NCBI GenBank assembly: GCA_004138175.2
Contig: RYFE02000028.1
Span: 1-64,000 of the forward strand
DNA from: Chloroflexales bacterium ZM16-3
GTDB lineage: Bacteria > Chloroflexota > Chloroflexia > Chloroflexales > Chloroflexaceae
Length of the DNA: 64,000 nucleotides
Direction: 5' to 3'
Below, one piece after another: positions 7,131 through 15,097 of the stretch (position 1 is its first letter; each line of letters starts with the position of its first letter). The notes beneath the pieces are model-generated. The model searched no databases, was not told the origin of the DNA, and saw only the letters and a list, made by a program, of their open reading frames with translations. A program made the position numbers and the translations under genes.

Positions 7131-7448
7131 GGCACTCAACCCGAAGCGCCCATGCCGAACAGCATAAGCGAGCATTGAGCGGTTAAGCATGACTAATTCG
7201 TAGTAGTTTTATGGTATATTATAGGCTGAGGTGAGCTACTTAATGGAGTTAATTTGGCACACCGGGTAAGTGATATCTTGGGTGTCTTATTGGGTAGAGT
7301 AGATCACTCGTTTTTTGCCTTAGGGAAGCGGAACAACTAAAGTATCCAGGTTTGCCTGAGCTACCGCAACAGCAAGCGACAGTCTAGGTGCCTGTTCGGA
7401 AGTCTGGGCAGATAAGCATTTCCGCTTCCCTTAATGAGGAGGAGTGCC
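7131..7448. other. Gap with a candidate promoter but no gene
   Basis: About 320 bases with no supported ORF. TATATT and TATTAT near 7215-7225 could be -10 boxes for the gene at 7449. No repeat or hairpin is evident apart from the attC-like site at its left edge. Confidence 0.5.
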
Positions 7449-8498
7449 ATGTCATCTATCATCACCGCCGCTGGTATTGCCGCACTCAAGGCCGGGGATA
7501 AGGCGCAAGCCCGCGTGCTACTACTCCAGGCCGTCAAGGACGATCCAAACGACGAACTGGCGTGGCTCTGGTTGAGCGGATCGGTGGAACTTGATGGGCA
7601 GCGCCGGGATGCACTTGAGCGCGTTTTGGCAATCAATCCTGCAAACGAAGGCGCACGCAAGGGATTAGCATTGCTGCCCCCGTCCTCATCCCCATCTCCA
7701 TTACCATCCCCATTACCAGAAGCACTTATATCACAACAACAAGTCGATGCTGCAAAGAAATGCCCATACTGTGCTGAAACCATCAAGGCCGAAGCTGTAA
7801 TTTGTCGTTTCTGTGGTAAAGATTTGTCTATTGCTGCGCCGCAAGTAGGATCAACATCGATCCCAGAGGAATCTCAAGAAGTACTAACGCTATCACAGGT
7901 GACTTCTTCGTTAGGTGGTCCCCAAAAGACTAAAAAATCCAACCCCCTGAAAACTATTTTATTATTACTCATCGTACTGAGTTGTGGTTTTATATACTTT
8001 CTGGGCGATATTGGCAGTAAAAGCAATAATAGTGCTGAGAATAGTCGTAGTCCAGTCGTCGCGCCAGTGGCAGTTATCGAGCCAACCGCCGAACTGGCTC
8101 CTGGCATTGGCAGCACTGTCCAAGTCGGGGCGACGGAGTGGTATGTGACCGATGCCTTCCTCACCGACGCCCTGACCGGCGACACCTTCAGCGCGAGGCC
8201 CAGCGGCATCTTCCTCGTCGTAGAGGCGCGGGTCACGAACGGCGGCGACCAGGCCGAGAGCCTGGTGTCACCCAAGACACTGGATGCGGATGGCCGAGAG
8301 TACGAGGTCAGCGGGGAGGCCGACGTGATCCTCGCCAACGACCGGCCCTGCGTCTTCGAGCGCCTCAATCCCGGCGCGACAAAGACATGTCGCTTCGTCT
8401 ACGACATCCCCGCCGGCAATGATGGCAGCGGCTGGTCGCTACAGGCGGATGAGTTGGGCATCTTCGGCGAGACGGCCACTATCGCTCTTCAGAAGTAG
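7449..8498 (+). CDS. TPR, zinc-ribbon and DUF4352-like membrane protein
   Basis: A 349-aa protein starting MSSIITAAGIAALKAGDKAQ after a strong GAGGAGG ribosome binding site. Residues 5-75 form TPR-like helices (AWLWLSGSVELDG is typical of Chloroflexia proteins). A Ser/Pro linker follows, then a zinc ribbon (CPYCAETIK and CRFCGKDL, near 98-118). One membrane segment follows (about 167-187, TILLLLIVLSCGFIYFLG). The C-terminal 140 residues resemble DUF4352/telomeric-repeat-like extracytoplasmic domains (FLVVEARVTNGGDQAES). It is probably anchored in the membrane with the last domain outside. Base composition drops in the middle third. It lies between two attC-like sites. Confidence 0.72.
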   Translation: MSSIITAAGIAALKAGDKAQARVLLLQAVKDDPNDELAWLWLSGSVELDGQRRDALERVLAINPANEGARKGLALLPPSSSPSPLPSPLPEALISQQQVDAAKKCPYCAETIKAEAVICRFCGKDLSIAAPQVGSTSIPEESQEVLTLSQVTSSLGGPQKTKKSNPLKTILLLLIVLSCGFIYFLGDIGSKSNNSAENSRSPVVAPVAVIEPTAELAPGIGSTVQVGATEWYVTDAFLTDALTGDTFSARPSGIFLVVEARVTNGGDQAESLVSPKTLDADGREYEVSGEADVILANDRPCVFERLNPGATKTCRFVYDIPAGNDGSGWSLQADELGIFGETATIALQK

Positions 8499-8632
8499 GA
8501 CGCTATGACGAAACCTTTGGACACACGATTCTGGAATTGACACGCTGGACGTGCGTGTAGATCTCTTCACGCCAGCAGACTCTGGAGCAGCACCATATAC
8601 ACGTAGAAATGCCGCCCAAATAAGGAACAAGT

Positions 8633-9442
8633 ATGACCCTCGTACTCACCGAACTATCAGAAGCAGGTATCGCAATGGCAGCCGATTCCGCGATCACCAA
8701 AATTCGTGGAGGGAAAATTGTCGAAGTAGATCAGAGAGGATGGCTGAAATTGCTAAAAGTCCCAAGAATACGAGCTGCAATATCTTATTGGGGAATGATA
8801 GGTGCTGTAACACCTATTCAATTTGATATTTGGTTGCAGCGGGTAATCGATAGCGGTAATTATAATGATTTAAACTCTTTTGCAGATCACTTAGTTGCAA
8901 GTTTAAATAGCCAATGCAGAAATAAGCCTTTACCTGAAAAGCATGACGTAGGAATACACGTCGCCGGATATGAAAATTGGTCAGATGGGAAACGACGTCC
9001 TGTATTCTTTCATGTGCATAATGGTCATGGTTGTATGATATACCATCGAGAATTCGATCAAAACACTCTATTGTTAAAAACGCTTCGACCAGAATGGCTA
9101 TCAGAACCTAGAAAACTTTTTGAAAAGCATCAGGATTTTCCTTTCGTTAATAAACCCCTAGAAATAAGCCTAGAAGCACTACGGGGAGGCTACATAACCC
9201 GAAACGGTGACTACTCGCTATATGCTCTCATTTGGCAGAAGTTAGCCGAGTCTATTTATCTTATCAATTTAATACCAAACACATCCTTACCAAGAAACCC
9301 AAACAACATAAGTTCCCGAAAAGGATATCTTCATACTATCCTAGAGACAATTGTGCGACTGTATAGATGCAGTAATCTTAGTCCAACCATTGGAGGGGTT
9401 GTCTCAAGCTTAGGTATCAATGAGGTAAGATATCACAATTAG
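8633..9442 (+). CDS. Proteasome-fold (Ntn hydrolase)-like protein
   Basis: A 269-aa protein with AGGAAC before its ATG. The first residues, MTLVLTELSEAGIAMAADSA, resemble the start of proteasome-type Ntn hydrolases, where a Thr exposed by removal of Met is the nucleophile and a G-[IV]-x-[ML]-A-A-D-S strand follows. Further strands (RIRAAISYWGMIGAV) fit the next part of that fold. The rest (to HN at the end) is not recognised. The gene is markedly AT-rich, unlike most of the window, and is followed 43 bases later by a HEPN-motif gene, which suggests a two-gene transferred unit. Protease activity is inferred, not shown. Confidence 0.5.
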   Translation: MTLVLTELSEAGIAMAADSAITKIRGGKIVEVDQRGWLKLLKVPRIRAAISYWGMIGAVTPIQFDIWLQRVIDSGNYNDLNSFADHLVASLNSQCRNKPLPEKHDVGIHVAGYENWSDGKRRPVFFHVHNGHGCMIYHREFDQNTLLLKTLRPEWLSEPRKLFEKHQDFPFVNKPLEISLEALRGGYITRNGDYSLYALIWQKLAESIYLINLIPNTSLPRNPNNISSRKGYLHTILETIVRLYRCSNLSPTIGGVVSSLGINEVRYHN

Positions 9443-9484
9443 GTTGTGTGGCAATGGATTTCAGAAACGAGAAAGGCTAAAGCA

Positions 9485-10189
9485 ATGGCGACACCAGAAA
9501 CAATACGATACTGCAATAATGTGTACGAGGAATTCACTCGCTTAAGCGACTTTATATGGAAAATGAACAGTCAAATACATACATTGCGAGAGATTGAGTT
9601 AAGAAAGCTAGATTTATATTACCCCGATGATGCTGAGATGCGTCAGTTACGATGGAATGCTGAAGCCAAGAAATTAGACTATTGGTTTCCAATTACTCTT
9701 AATTATTCTTCTGTTGTCCAAGTATTTATAACCCTCGAAACCTCTTTAAGGAGAACTTGCAATCTTCTACATAAAGACAGAAAACTCCCTTTACGCCCAA
9801 GTGAGATTAAAGGAGGTCAAATCGAAAAGTATTTGATATTCCTAGGTAGATTGTGTGGTGTCTCGATATCGAATCTTACCTTATTGCCTCAGATGGATGT
9901 TTTGACAAAAATTAGAGATTGTATTGTGCATACGTCTGGCTTTATCGGAGATTCACGAGACGAGAAAGACTTGCGAAATGCTATTACGAGTAAAAGATTT
10001 TTATCACAGGAGGATATTCAATGGAGAAAAGAGAAAGGCATTCAAAATAAAAAAGAAGAAGGAGAGATACAAGTAATTAAGGCAGAACTAGGAGATAGGC
10101 TTTGGATAGAATTAGATTATTCTCACACTTGTTGTTCCTATGCGAAAGATTTTGTTGACAACATACATAAACTAGTTGATCTGAAATAA
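9485..10189 (+). CDS. HEPN-like protein (candidate RNase or toxin)
   Basis: A 234-aa protein. I prefer the ATG at 9485 (MATPETIRYCNNVYEEFTRL) over a GTG at 9446 because it removes an unlikely basic extension. It is helix-rich. The segment VLTKIRDCIVHTSGFIGD (about residues 138-155) contains R-x4-H, the signature of HEPN ribonuclease and RiboL-PSP-HEPN-like domains, preceded by helices of the right size. The C-terminal part is Lys-rich. The DNA is AT-rich like its partner at 8633. The pair is followed by an attC-like site, so it may be an integron cassette. Toxin, antiphage or RNA-processing roles are all possible. Confidence 0.55.
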   Translation: MATPETIRYCNNVYEEFTRLSDFIWKMNSQIHTLREIELRKLDLYYPDDAEMRQLRWNAEAKKLDYWFPITLNYSSVVQVFITLETSLRRTCNLLHKDRKLPLRPSEIKGGQIEKYLIFLGRLCGVSISNLTLLPQMDVLTKIRDCIVHTSGFIGDSRDEKDLRNAITSKRFLSQEDIQWRKEKGIQNKKEEGEIQVIKAELGDRLWIELDYSHTCCSYAKDFVDNIHKLVDLK

Positions 10190-10218
10190 TAAACGACTTG
10201 ATATTGCCAATCCCATCT

Positions 10219-10428
10219 GCCCAACGAACTAAGGATTTATGGCTCTTTGGGAATTGCCGTGGGAGCGTCTACCGCTAGTGGATGAGCTAAAACGCCTTTC
10301 GTCGTCCTAAAGCCAAATCCAGCCTTTGTAGTGTCAAGGCGACACTACTAAATGTAGTGTCATCCACGGGAATTCCCAAAGAGCCGGATTCATGTGGCGC
10401 GAAGCCGCCACATAATCCTGCGTTGAAC
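10219..10428 (+). other. attC-like site 2, interrupted by a MITE
   Basis: GCCCAAC (10219-10225) and GTTGAAC (10422-10428) match the outer attC boxes. If the MITE at 10241-10385 and one target copy are removed, the site reads as a near-perfect hairpin: AGGATT-C-ATGTGGCG pairing with CGCCACATAATCCT with one bulged base. That is the expected attC fold. Confidence 0.65.
10241..10385. mobile_element. MITE type B, copy 2, 145 bp
   Basis: Same length, ends and interior pattern as the copy at 5642, with about a dozen substitutions. The terminal repeats match over 22 bp with one mismatch. GGATTTAT (10233-10240) and GGATTCAT (10386-10393) flank it, an 8-bp duplication with one change. It lies in the arm of an attC-like site. 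Confidence 0.88.
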
Positions 10429-10810
10429 GGAGCCGGAGCAGCCAGGTCGCTGACGCATATAGGATTTCCGGTGGGTCGGGGCGAGGTGTGCGCAGGGTGG
10501 TGCACGGAATCAGGTGGGTCACGAGGTGTCAGGCCCGCATCGGCAGGTCGAGTCTCAACCCATAACGCCCTTGCCACATAGGAACGAGTATGGTGGTGGT
10601 GCTGTTGTCTCCACCACGGTTTACACTCGCCAGTGGGAAAGGTCGCCTGGAGGCAGGTATTTGCGTTGCTTCAGCCGCGAGTGGCGGCGAAGATCTGGGT
10701 CAGCCACACCGCCTGGCGTCGCCAGATGGCCGGCGGCGTGGTACACTCTTGCTATATCGCTCGTGCGCGCACCACAACAAGAGACAGGACGGCACCGGGC
10801 CGACAAATAC
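10429..10810. other. Gap of 380 bases without a supported gene
   Basis: Several short frames exist but none has coding character. A -10-like TATATC near 10752 and GTACAC about 13 bases earlier could be a weak promoter for the gene at 10811. Confidence 0.4.
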
Positions 10811-11182
10811 ATGACCCATGTTCCCATCGACTTGGACGGCATCGAGGCGCGCAGCATCGCCTCGCTGCCCGGCCGGTCAGAGTTCGGCAACGACCTCTTC
10901 GTGTACGAGGACGGCCAGCGGATGCTCGCAGGTGCCAGCCGGACGATCCGGCCGCACGACGGCGAGACCGGCAGCGAGTTTCGGCGGCGCGTCGAGGCGA
11001 TCGTGATCGCCATCGACGGCCACAAGGTCAAGACCGTCGAGCTGAGCGAGGAGATCCGCGCCGGGATCATCGTCCAGGCCCAGGTCGCCGTGCGGTGGCC
11101 GCCGGAGCCCGCGCCGATCCAGGATGACGGCCGCCTCGCTGGCGGCAGGCCCACCGGTCCGCGAGGCACGCGCGGCGCATAA
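10811..11182 (+). CDS. Hypothetical protein, 123 aa
   Basis: The frame from MTHVPIDLDGIEARSIASL runs to a Gly/Arg-rich tail. The ribosome binding site is weak. The composition is GC-rich with strong third-position bias, which supports coding. It contains mixed alpha/beta segments (EFRRRVEAIVIAIDGHKVKTVELSEE) but no recognised domain. It is the first rightward gene of the phage-like block and points towards the convergent three-gene minus-strand set at 11257-12758. Confidence 0.5.
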   Translation: MTHVPIDLDGIEARSIASLPGRSEFGNDLFVYEDGQRMLAGASRTIRPHDGETGSEFRRRVEAIVIAIDGHKVKTVELSEEIRAGIIVQAQVAVRWPPEPAPIQDDGRLAGGRPTGPRGTRGA

Positions 11183-11256
11183 GATACGGGTTAGCCAGCG
11201 AATACGCGCAACCCGAACCGCGACGCCCGACCTCCAGAGGCCGGGCATCGCGATGT

Positions 11257-11640
11257 CTACCGGCGCACGAGCGGCAGCAGCACCACCGCCAGGGCCAGCG
11301 GGAGCGGCGCGGTCTTGCCGAGGAAGGTGCCGTTATCGTACTCGGCGATGCGCAGGCACGCCAGGAGCGGGTGCGGGATCTCAGAGGTGAAGCTGATGAC
11401 GCGGCGGTGATCACCGGGCGCGCCCTCCTCGTAGAAGAACTGGTCTTTGCCGGCGCACTCGATGGTCAGGATGACCGAATCGGCCGAGCCGGTCTGCCAC
11501 CACCGCGCGACGAGGCCGTCGATGGTCACCTCGAAGTGAACGTCCGCTGGCGGCGTGAAGATAGGCGGGTCGCGGCCACGGGCGACGGACGGCAGGAAGG
11601 CGGCGGTCAGCACGATGAGCGCAATGGCCAAGGTACGCAT
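11257..11640 (-). CDS. Exported protein with signal peptide and C-terminal hydrophobic tail
   Basis: A 127-aa protein starting MRTLAIALIVLTAAFLPSVA, a clear signal peptide with a likely cleavage near SVARG. The mature part is beta-rich (DVHFEVTIDGLVARWW, DSVILTIECAG). It ends with a hydrophobic segment and two arginines (PLPLALAVVLLPLVRR), the layout of a C-terminal membrane anchor or sorting tail. It starts 9 bases after the stop of the HTH gene at 11650 and is probably cotranscribed with it. The function is not known. Confidence 0.65.
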   Translation of the reverse strand: MRTLAIALIVLTAAFLPSVARGRDPPIFTPPADVHFEVTIDGLVARWWQTGSADSVILTIECAGKDQFFYEEGAPGDHRRVISFTSEIPHPLLACLRIAEYDNGTFLGKTAPLPLALAVVLLPLVRR

Positions 11641-11649
11641 CACAGGCTC

Positions 11650-12486
11650 CTACGCAATCAGCGGCATCGCCAGGTCGGCGACGAGGGCCCGGCGCAGGCC
11701 AGCGAGCCAGTCCGCCGAGAGGCCATCGGTCGCGAGATCATGCCATCTAGACAGGGTGATCAGCGCGGCCCCGGCCGGCCGGGGCGCGAGGATCTGGTAC
11801 CACGCGAGCCACAAGAAACACCCGCGCTGGCCGAGCGCGCTGTCCAGCTCCATGACCGTGCGCAGCTTCGTCGAGGCCAACGTGACGCCGCCGGCGAGCC
11901 GCTCCAGGGTCGCGGACGCGTGCCGCGTCACCGTTTCTCCGGTCTGGACCAAGCCGCAGGCAGCGGCGTAGGCGCGGATGTCTTCAGCGACGAGCACGCC
12001 GCCCGCGAGGGCCACGCGGCGCACCTGGCGCGCTGGCACAGGCGGGTAGACGAGCACGAGCCGGGCCGGGCTCGCGGGGATTATCGGCGCGAGGACATGC
12101 TGGACCAGCTCGCTGGCCGGGAGGTGCAACGAGCACAGCACCCGCTGCGCGACTAGGCTGCTCAGAAGATCGCTAAGCACGCCGAGCGCGGCGGGGGCGT
12201 TGCGATCTGCCAGCGCCTCGAACGCGCGCACGTCGGCCAGCAGCAGGGCCGGCTGCGCCGATGGCGTCAACGACCAGCCGTTCAGGGCGCGGCTCGTGTC
12301 CGGCAGGCTCAGGCCGAGCGCGCGGGCCAGGGCCACCGCGTCGCGCATGATGACGCTTCGGGAGCCATGCTCGATCGCGCGCAGCTCGTCGTCGGCGAGG
12401 TCAACGCGGCGGGCTAGGTCGTGCAGCGTGATGCCGCGATCACGCCGCGTGCGCTCCAGCAGGGTCGCAAAGAAGTTCACGGTCAT
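11650..12486 (-). CDS. HTH (XRE-type) regulator with unknown C-terminal domain
   Basis: A 278-aa protein whose first 70 residues form an XRE helix-turn-helix (LLERTRRDRGITLHDLARRV, then DLADDELRAIEHGSRSVIM). The remaining 200 residues are Ala/Leu-rich and helical, with strands such as PARLVLVYPPVPARQVRRVA. I do not recognise this part, but it could be a sensor domain. The start overlaps the stop of the upstream gene by 4 bases. It lies in the middle of a three-gene minus-strand operon and may regulate the divergent terminase-side genes. Confidence 0.7.
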   Translation of the reverse strand: MTVNFFATLLERTRRDRGITLHDLARRVDLADDELRAIEHGSRSVIMRDAVALARALGLSLPDTSRALNGWSLTPSAQPALLLADVRAFEALADRNAPAALGVLSDLLSSLVAQRVLCSLHLPASELVQHVLAPIIPASPARLVLVYPPVPARQVRRVALAGGVLVAEDIRAYAAACGLVQTGETVTRHASATLERLAGGVTLASTKLRTVMELDSALGQRGCFLWLAWYQILAPRPAGAALITLSRWHDLATDGLSADWLAGLRRALVADLAMPLIA

Positions 12487-12758
12487 CCTTTCGGGTGCGG
12501 CACGACGACCGCCGCCGCCTCGACGAAGCGGTAGTCATGCCGCCGAGCGGTTCCCGGTGCCGCGCGCCGCGCATTCATCGGCCGTAGGCTATGTTCGCCG
12601 ACCCAGCGGGCGCGGAATGCGATCTTGGTCCACCGCGCCGTCGAGCCAGAGATCGCAAAGGTCGTGCCGACGGGAAGGCTCCCGAAGCGGGTCGGCTGGC
12701 CCCACGCCGGCGGCGGGCGGGTGGGGCTGATGGGTCGCGGGCGTCGAGGTAAACGCAT
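12483..12758 (-). CDS. Hypothetical phage-type small protein, 91 aa
   Basis: I start the gene at 12758 (MRLPRRPRPISPTRPPPAW). It has a Pro/Arg-rich N-terminus, then a beta segment RFGSLPVGTTFAISG, WTKIAFRARWVG and YRFVEAAAVVV. The F-x-x-LPVG-x-x-F...K-x-A-F pattern is common in small phage and mobile-element proteins of unknown function. It is the first gene of the minus-strand operon and overlaps the HTH gene by ATGA. Confidence 0.5.
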   Translation of the reverse strand: MRLPRRPRPISPTRPPPAWGQPTRFGSLPVGTTFAISGSTARWTKIAFRARWVGEHSLRPMNARRAAPGTARRHDYRFVEAAAVVVPHPKG

Positions 12759-12808
12759 GTGCGCATTGTGATCACGGACATGCCGCTCTGTCAACCCACG
12801 GCGGCAAA

Positions 12809-12837
12809 CGACAAATGAGGAGTTCGTGCTACAATAC
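12809..12837 (+). promoter_or_regulatory. Diverged relative of the conserved promoter
   Basis: AGTTCGTGCTACAATAC (12821-12837) is identical to the spacer end and -10 box of the cassettes at 14963 and 23734. The -35 position reads ACGACA instead of TTGACA and the spacer is 16 bases. The upstream GTTTTACC block is missing. It would drive the gene at 12854, and probably more weakly. Confidence 0.6.
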
Positions 12838-12853
12838 CGTCAGGAAGCGCAGC

Positions 12854-13423
12854 ATGGAGCCTACGATGTCACCGCCACAAACCCTTCCCGACGACGCGCC
12901 CGAGTATAAGGTCTGCCCCGATTGCTACGCCGAAGGCCGCGACCCGTATCTGCTGAAGGTCGAAACCCACTTCTACATCAAGCGGGCGCCGCGCTACAAG
13001 GGCGGCTATCGCATCAGCGCCTACTGCAAAGAGCACGAGAGCAAGCGGGTTGTTGCGCGCAAGCAGGCCCGGATGGAGCGGTTGGCGCAGGCTGAGCGCG
13101 AGAGCGGGGAAACCCCGCCCGAGCTGGCGAAGATCCGCGAGGATGAGCGGCGCTGGCACCGCGGCCGGGGGTCGATGGCCGGGGCATACGCCGCGCTGCC
13201 GGAGGAGAAGAAGGTAGAGCGGCGGGCGAAGGCGAAGGTGTACGCCAAGGCCTGGCGTCAGGAGCAAGACCCGAAGAAACACGAAGAGGCCCTGGAGCGC
13301 AAGCGGCAGCACTATCGCGAGAACCGCGAACAGATCCTCGCGCAGCAGCGCCAGCGGCGCCGGGAGGAAGGGAGAGGGCCGCGAAAGGTGAAGGCACCGG
13401 CTGAACCGGCGGAAGACGCGTAG
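12854..13423 (+). CDS. Zinc-finger and basic coiled-coil protein next to terminase
   Basis: A 189-aa protein; the ATG at 12854 follows AGGAAG. Residues 15-55 carry CPDCYAEG and YCKEHESKR, a likely Cys/His zinc site. From residue 60 onward it is highly charged and helical, rich in Arg, Lys and Glu, ending in a basic tail. It is placed directly upstream of the terminase large subunit, where phages often encode a DNA-binding small terminase or an HNH protein. A small-terminase-like role is a guess from position; HNH catalytic residues are not evident. Confidence 0.6.
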   Translation: MEPTMSPPQTLPDDAPEYKVCPDCYAEGRDPYLLKVETHFYIKRAPRYKGGYRISAYCKEHESKRVVARKQARMERLAQAERESGETPPELAKIREDERRWHRGRGSMAGAYAALPEEKKVERRAKAKVYAKAWRQEQDPKKHEEALERKRQHYRENREQILAQQRQRRREEGRGPRKVKAPAEPAEDA

Positions 13424-13441
13424 CCAGTCGCCCGCGCGTGC

Positions 13442-13499
13442 TATAGTAAAGGCATACAGGCAGCGATTACGCGCCGATCCGCACCGCGGGTTGGCGCGT
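13442..13499 (+). promoter_or_regulatory. Leader with -10 box and hairpin before terminase
   Basis: TATAGT (13442-13447) could be a -10 box, without a good -35. ACGCGCC (13469-13475) and GGCGCGT (13493-13499) form a stem followed by TTTCTG, another leader hairpin ahead of a start codon. Confidence 0.35.
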
Positions 13500-13536
13500 T
13501 TCTGTGCGCGGCGGGGCGGGTCGGCGACCCCGGCAC

Positions 13537-14961
13537 ATGGCACAGGCGAGCACTATCTACACCCACGTCCAGCTGGAGCTCGCCCGCCGCGAGCTTGAGC
13601 GGCGGCGGGCTGCGCGCGTGGCCGAGACGACCTTTGGCACATGGCTCCCCGAGGTCACCCCGGAGTTCACCTGGGACTGGCAGCACCTCGTCCATATCCG
13701 CAGCTATCTCGACCAGATCACCGCCGGCACCCTCAAGAAGCTGATGATCTTCCTGCCGCCACGGCACGGGAAGAGCGAGATGTCGACCGTCCGCTACCCG
13801 GTGTATCGGATGGAGCAGAACCCCAAGACGCGGGTGATCGTGGGCTGCTACAACACCGAGCTGGCCACCACGTTCTCCCGCGAGGCCCGGCGCATCGCTG
13901 GGCCGCGCGGGATGTTCCAGCGACCGGGGCTCAAGAACACCGAGTCGCACTGGGAGATCGCCGGCGGCGGCAGCTTCCGCACGGCCGCCGTCGGAGCGGC
14001 ACCGACCGGGCGCGGCGGCGACCTGATCATCATCGACGACCCGGTGCGGTCGCGCGAGGACGCCAATAGCGAGACCTATCGCGATAAGGCCTACGCCTGG
14101 TACTCCAACGATATGTACACCCGTCTGGAGCCAGGCGGCGCGATCATCCTGATCATCACCCGCTGGCACGAGGACGACCTGGCCGGGCGCATCCTGGCCT
14201 CAGAGGACGGCCCGAACTGGACGGTCTGCTCACTGCCCGCCGAGGCTGAGGAGAACGACCCGCTGGAGCGCGAGGTGGGCGCTGCGCTCTGCCCCCAGCG
14301 CTTCGACGAGGCGGCGCTGGCCGATATTCGCGGCGTGCTGGGCATCGACTACTACGCGCTCTACCAGCAGCGGCCGGTCAGCGACGAGGGCGGGCTGTAC
14401 CAGAAGGGATGGTTCACTTACCGCAAGCCGCCGACGAACGCCCGGGGCGATCTCCTCTTCGACTCCATCATCCAGGCCTGGGACACCGCCTCGTCCAAGC
14501 TGGGCGACTACTCGGTCTGCGCCACCGCCGGCGTCACCGGCACCGATGTCTATCTGCTCGATGTGTTCCGCGACCGCCTCGAAACACCCGAGCTGAAGCG
14601 TGAGGTCGAGCGGCTGGCGGCGATCTGGCAGCCCAGGGTGATCCTGATCGAGGACGCCAGCAACGGCATCGCGATCCAGCAGATGCTGCGCCGCGAGACC
14701 AAGCTGCCCATCATCGCCGTGCCGGCACACAAGGCGGGCAAGGTCAGCCACGCCCGGGCCAACGCGCCGTATCTGGAGGGTGGCCGGGTCATCTTCTGCC
14801 CCGGCGCCTACCTCCCCGCCTTCGAGCGCGAGCTGCTCAGCTTCCCGAGCGGCACGCACGACGACCAGGTCGATGCGCTCAACGTCCTGCTCACCCGCGT
14901 CTTCGGCGCGGTGGCCACCGGCCGGGCGGGCTCACATAGCGGGGCTGGTGCGCGCTCGTAG
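13537..14961 (+). CDS. Phage-type terminase large subunit
   Basis: A 474-aa protein, normal length for the family. The ATPase half shows Walker A PPRHGKSE (residues 74-81) and Walker B DLIIIDDP (162-169), plus the coupling segment IITRWHEDDLAGRIL (207-220). The nuclease half begins with QAWDTASS (313-320), and its later acidic motifs are LIEDASNG (near 370) and DDQVDAL (near 448). The protein would drive DNA into a capsid and cut it. I start at the ATG at 13537 rather than a GTG 33 bases earlier. No portal or capsid gene follows; instead a new promoter cassette begins 2 bases after the stop. It may package DNA for a helper phage or serve another translocation role. Confidence 0.92.
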   Translation: MAQASTIYTHVQLELARRELERRRAARVAETTFGTWLPEVTPEFTWDWQHLVHIRSYLDQITAGTLKKLMIFLPPRHGKSEMSTVRYPVYRMEQNPKTRVIVGCYNTELATTFSREARRIAGPRGMFQRPGLKNTESHWEIAGGGSFRTAAVGAAPTGRGGDLIIIDDPVRSREDANSETYRDKAYAWYSNDMYTRLEPGGAIILIITRWHEDDLAGRILASEDGPNWTVCSLPAEAEENDPLEREVGAALCPQRFDEAALADIRGVLGIDYYALYQQRPVSDEGGLYQKGWFTYRKPPTNARGDLLFDSIIQAWDTASSKLGDYSVCATAGVTGTDVYLLDVFRDRLETPELKREVERLAAIWQPRVILIEDASNGIAIQQMLRRETKLPIIAVPAHKAGKVSHARANAPYLEGGRVIFCPGAYLPAFERELLSFPSGTHDDQVDALNVLLTRVFGAVATGRAGSHSGAGARS

Positions 14962-14962
14962 A

Positions 14963-15025
14963 GGCGTTTTACCGCATCAGGACGACAAATAAGCACTTGA
15001 CAATGAAGTTAGTTCGTGCTACAAT
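14963..15025 (+). promoter_or_regulatory. Conserved promoter cassette, copy 2
   Basis: Block GGCGTTTTACCGCATCAGG, -35 TTGACA (14997-15002), 17-base spacer, -10 TACAAT (15020-15025), then ACACATGGGCC. It begins 2 bases after the terminase stop and drives the long operon 15098-23732. Confidence 0.9.
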
Positions 15026-15097
15026 ACACATGGGCCAAAAAAGGCAAACCGGCTCATGCGTCGCGGCTTTCGTTCAATCAAAAGGAACCAACCAATC

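Noticed and set aside
10590-10814. 74-aa frame starting MVVVLLSPP
   Set aside because: It has an RBS-like AGGAACG, but the sequence after residue 15 has no coding bias and overlaps the leader of the gene at 10811.
13504-13536. GTG start for the terminase 11 codons upstream
   Set aside because: The added residues (MRGGAGRRPRH) are coded by the leader hairpin region and have no RBS; the ATG at 13537 fits better.
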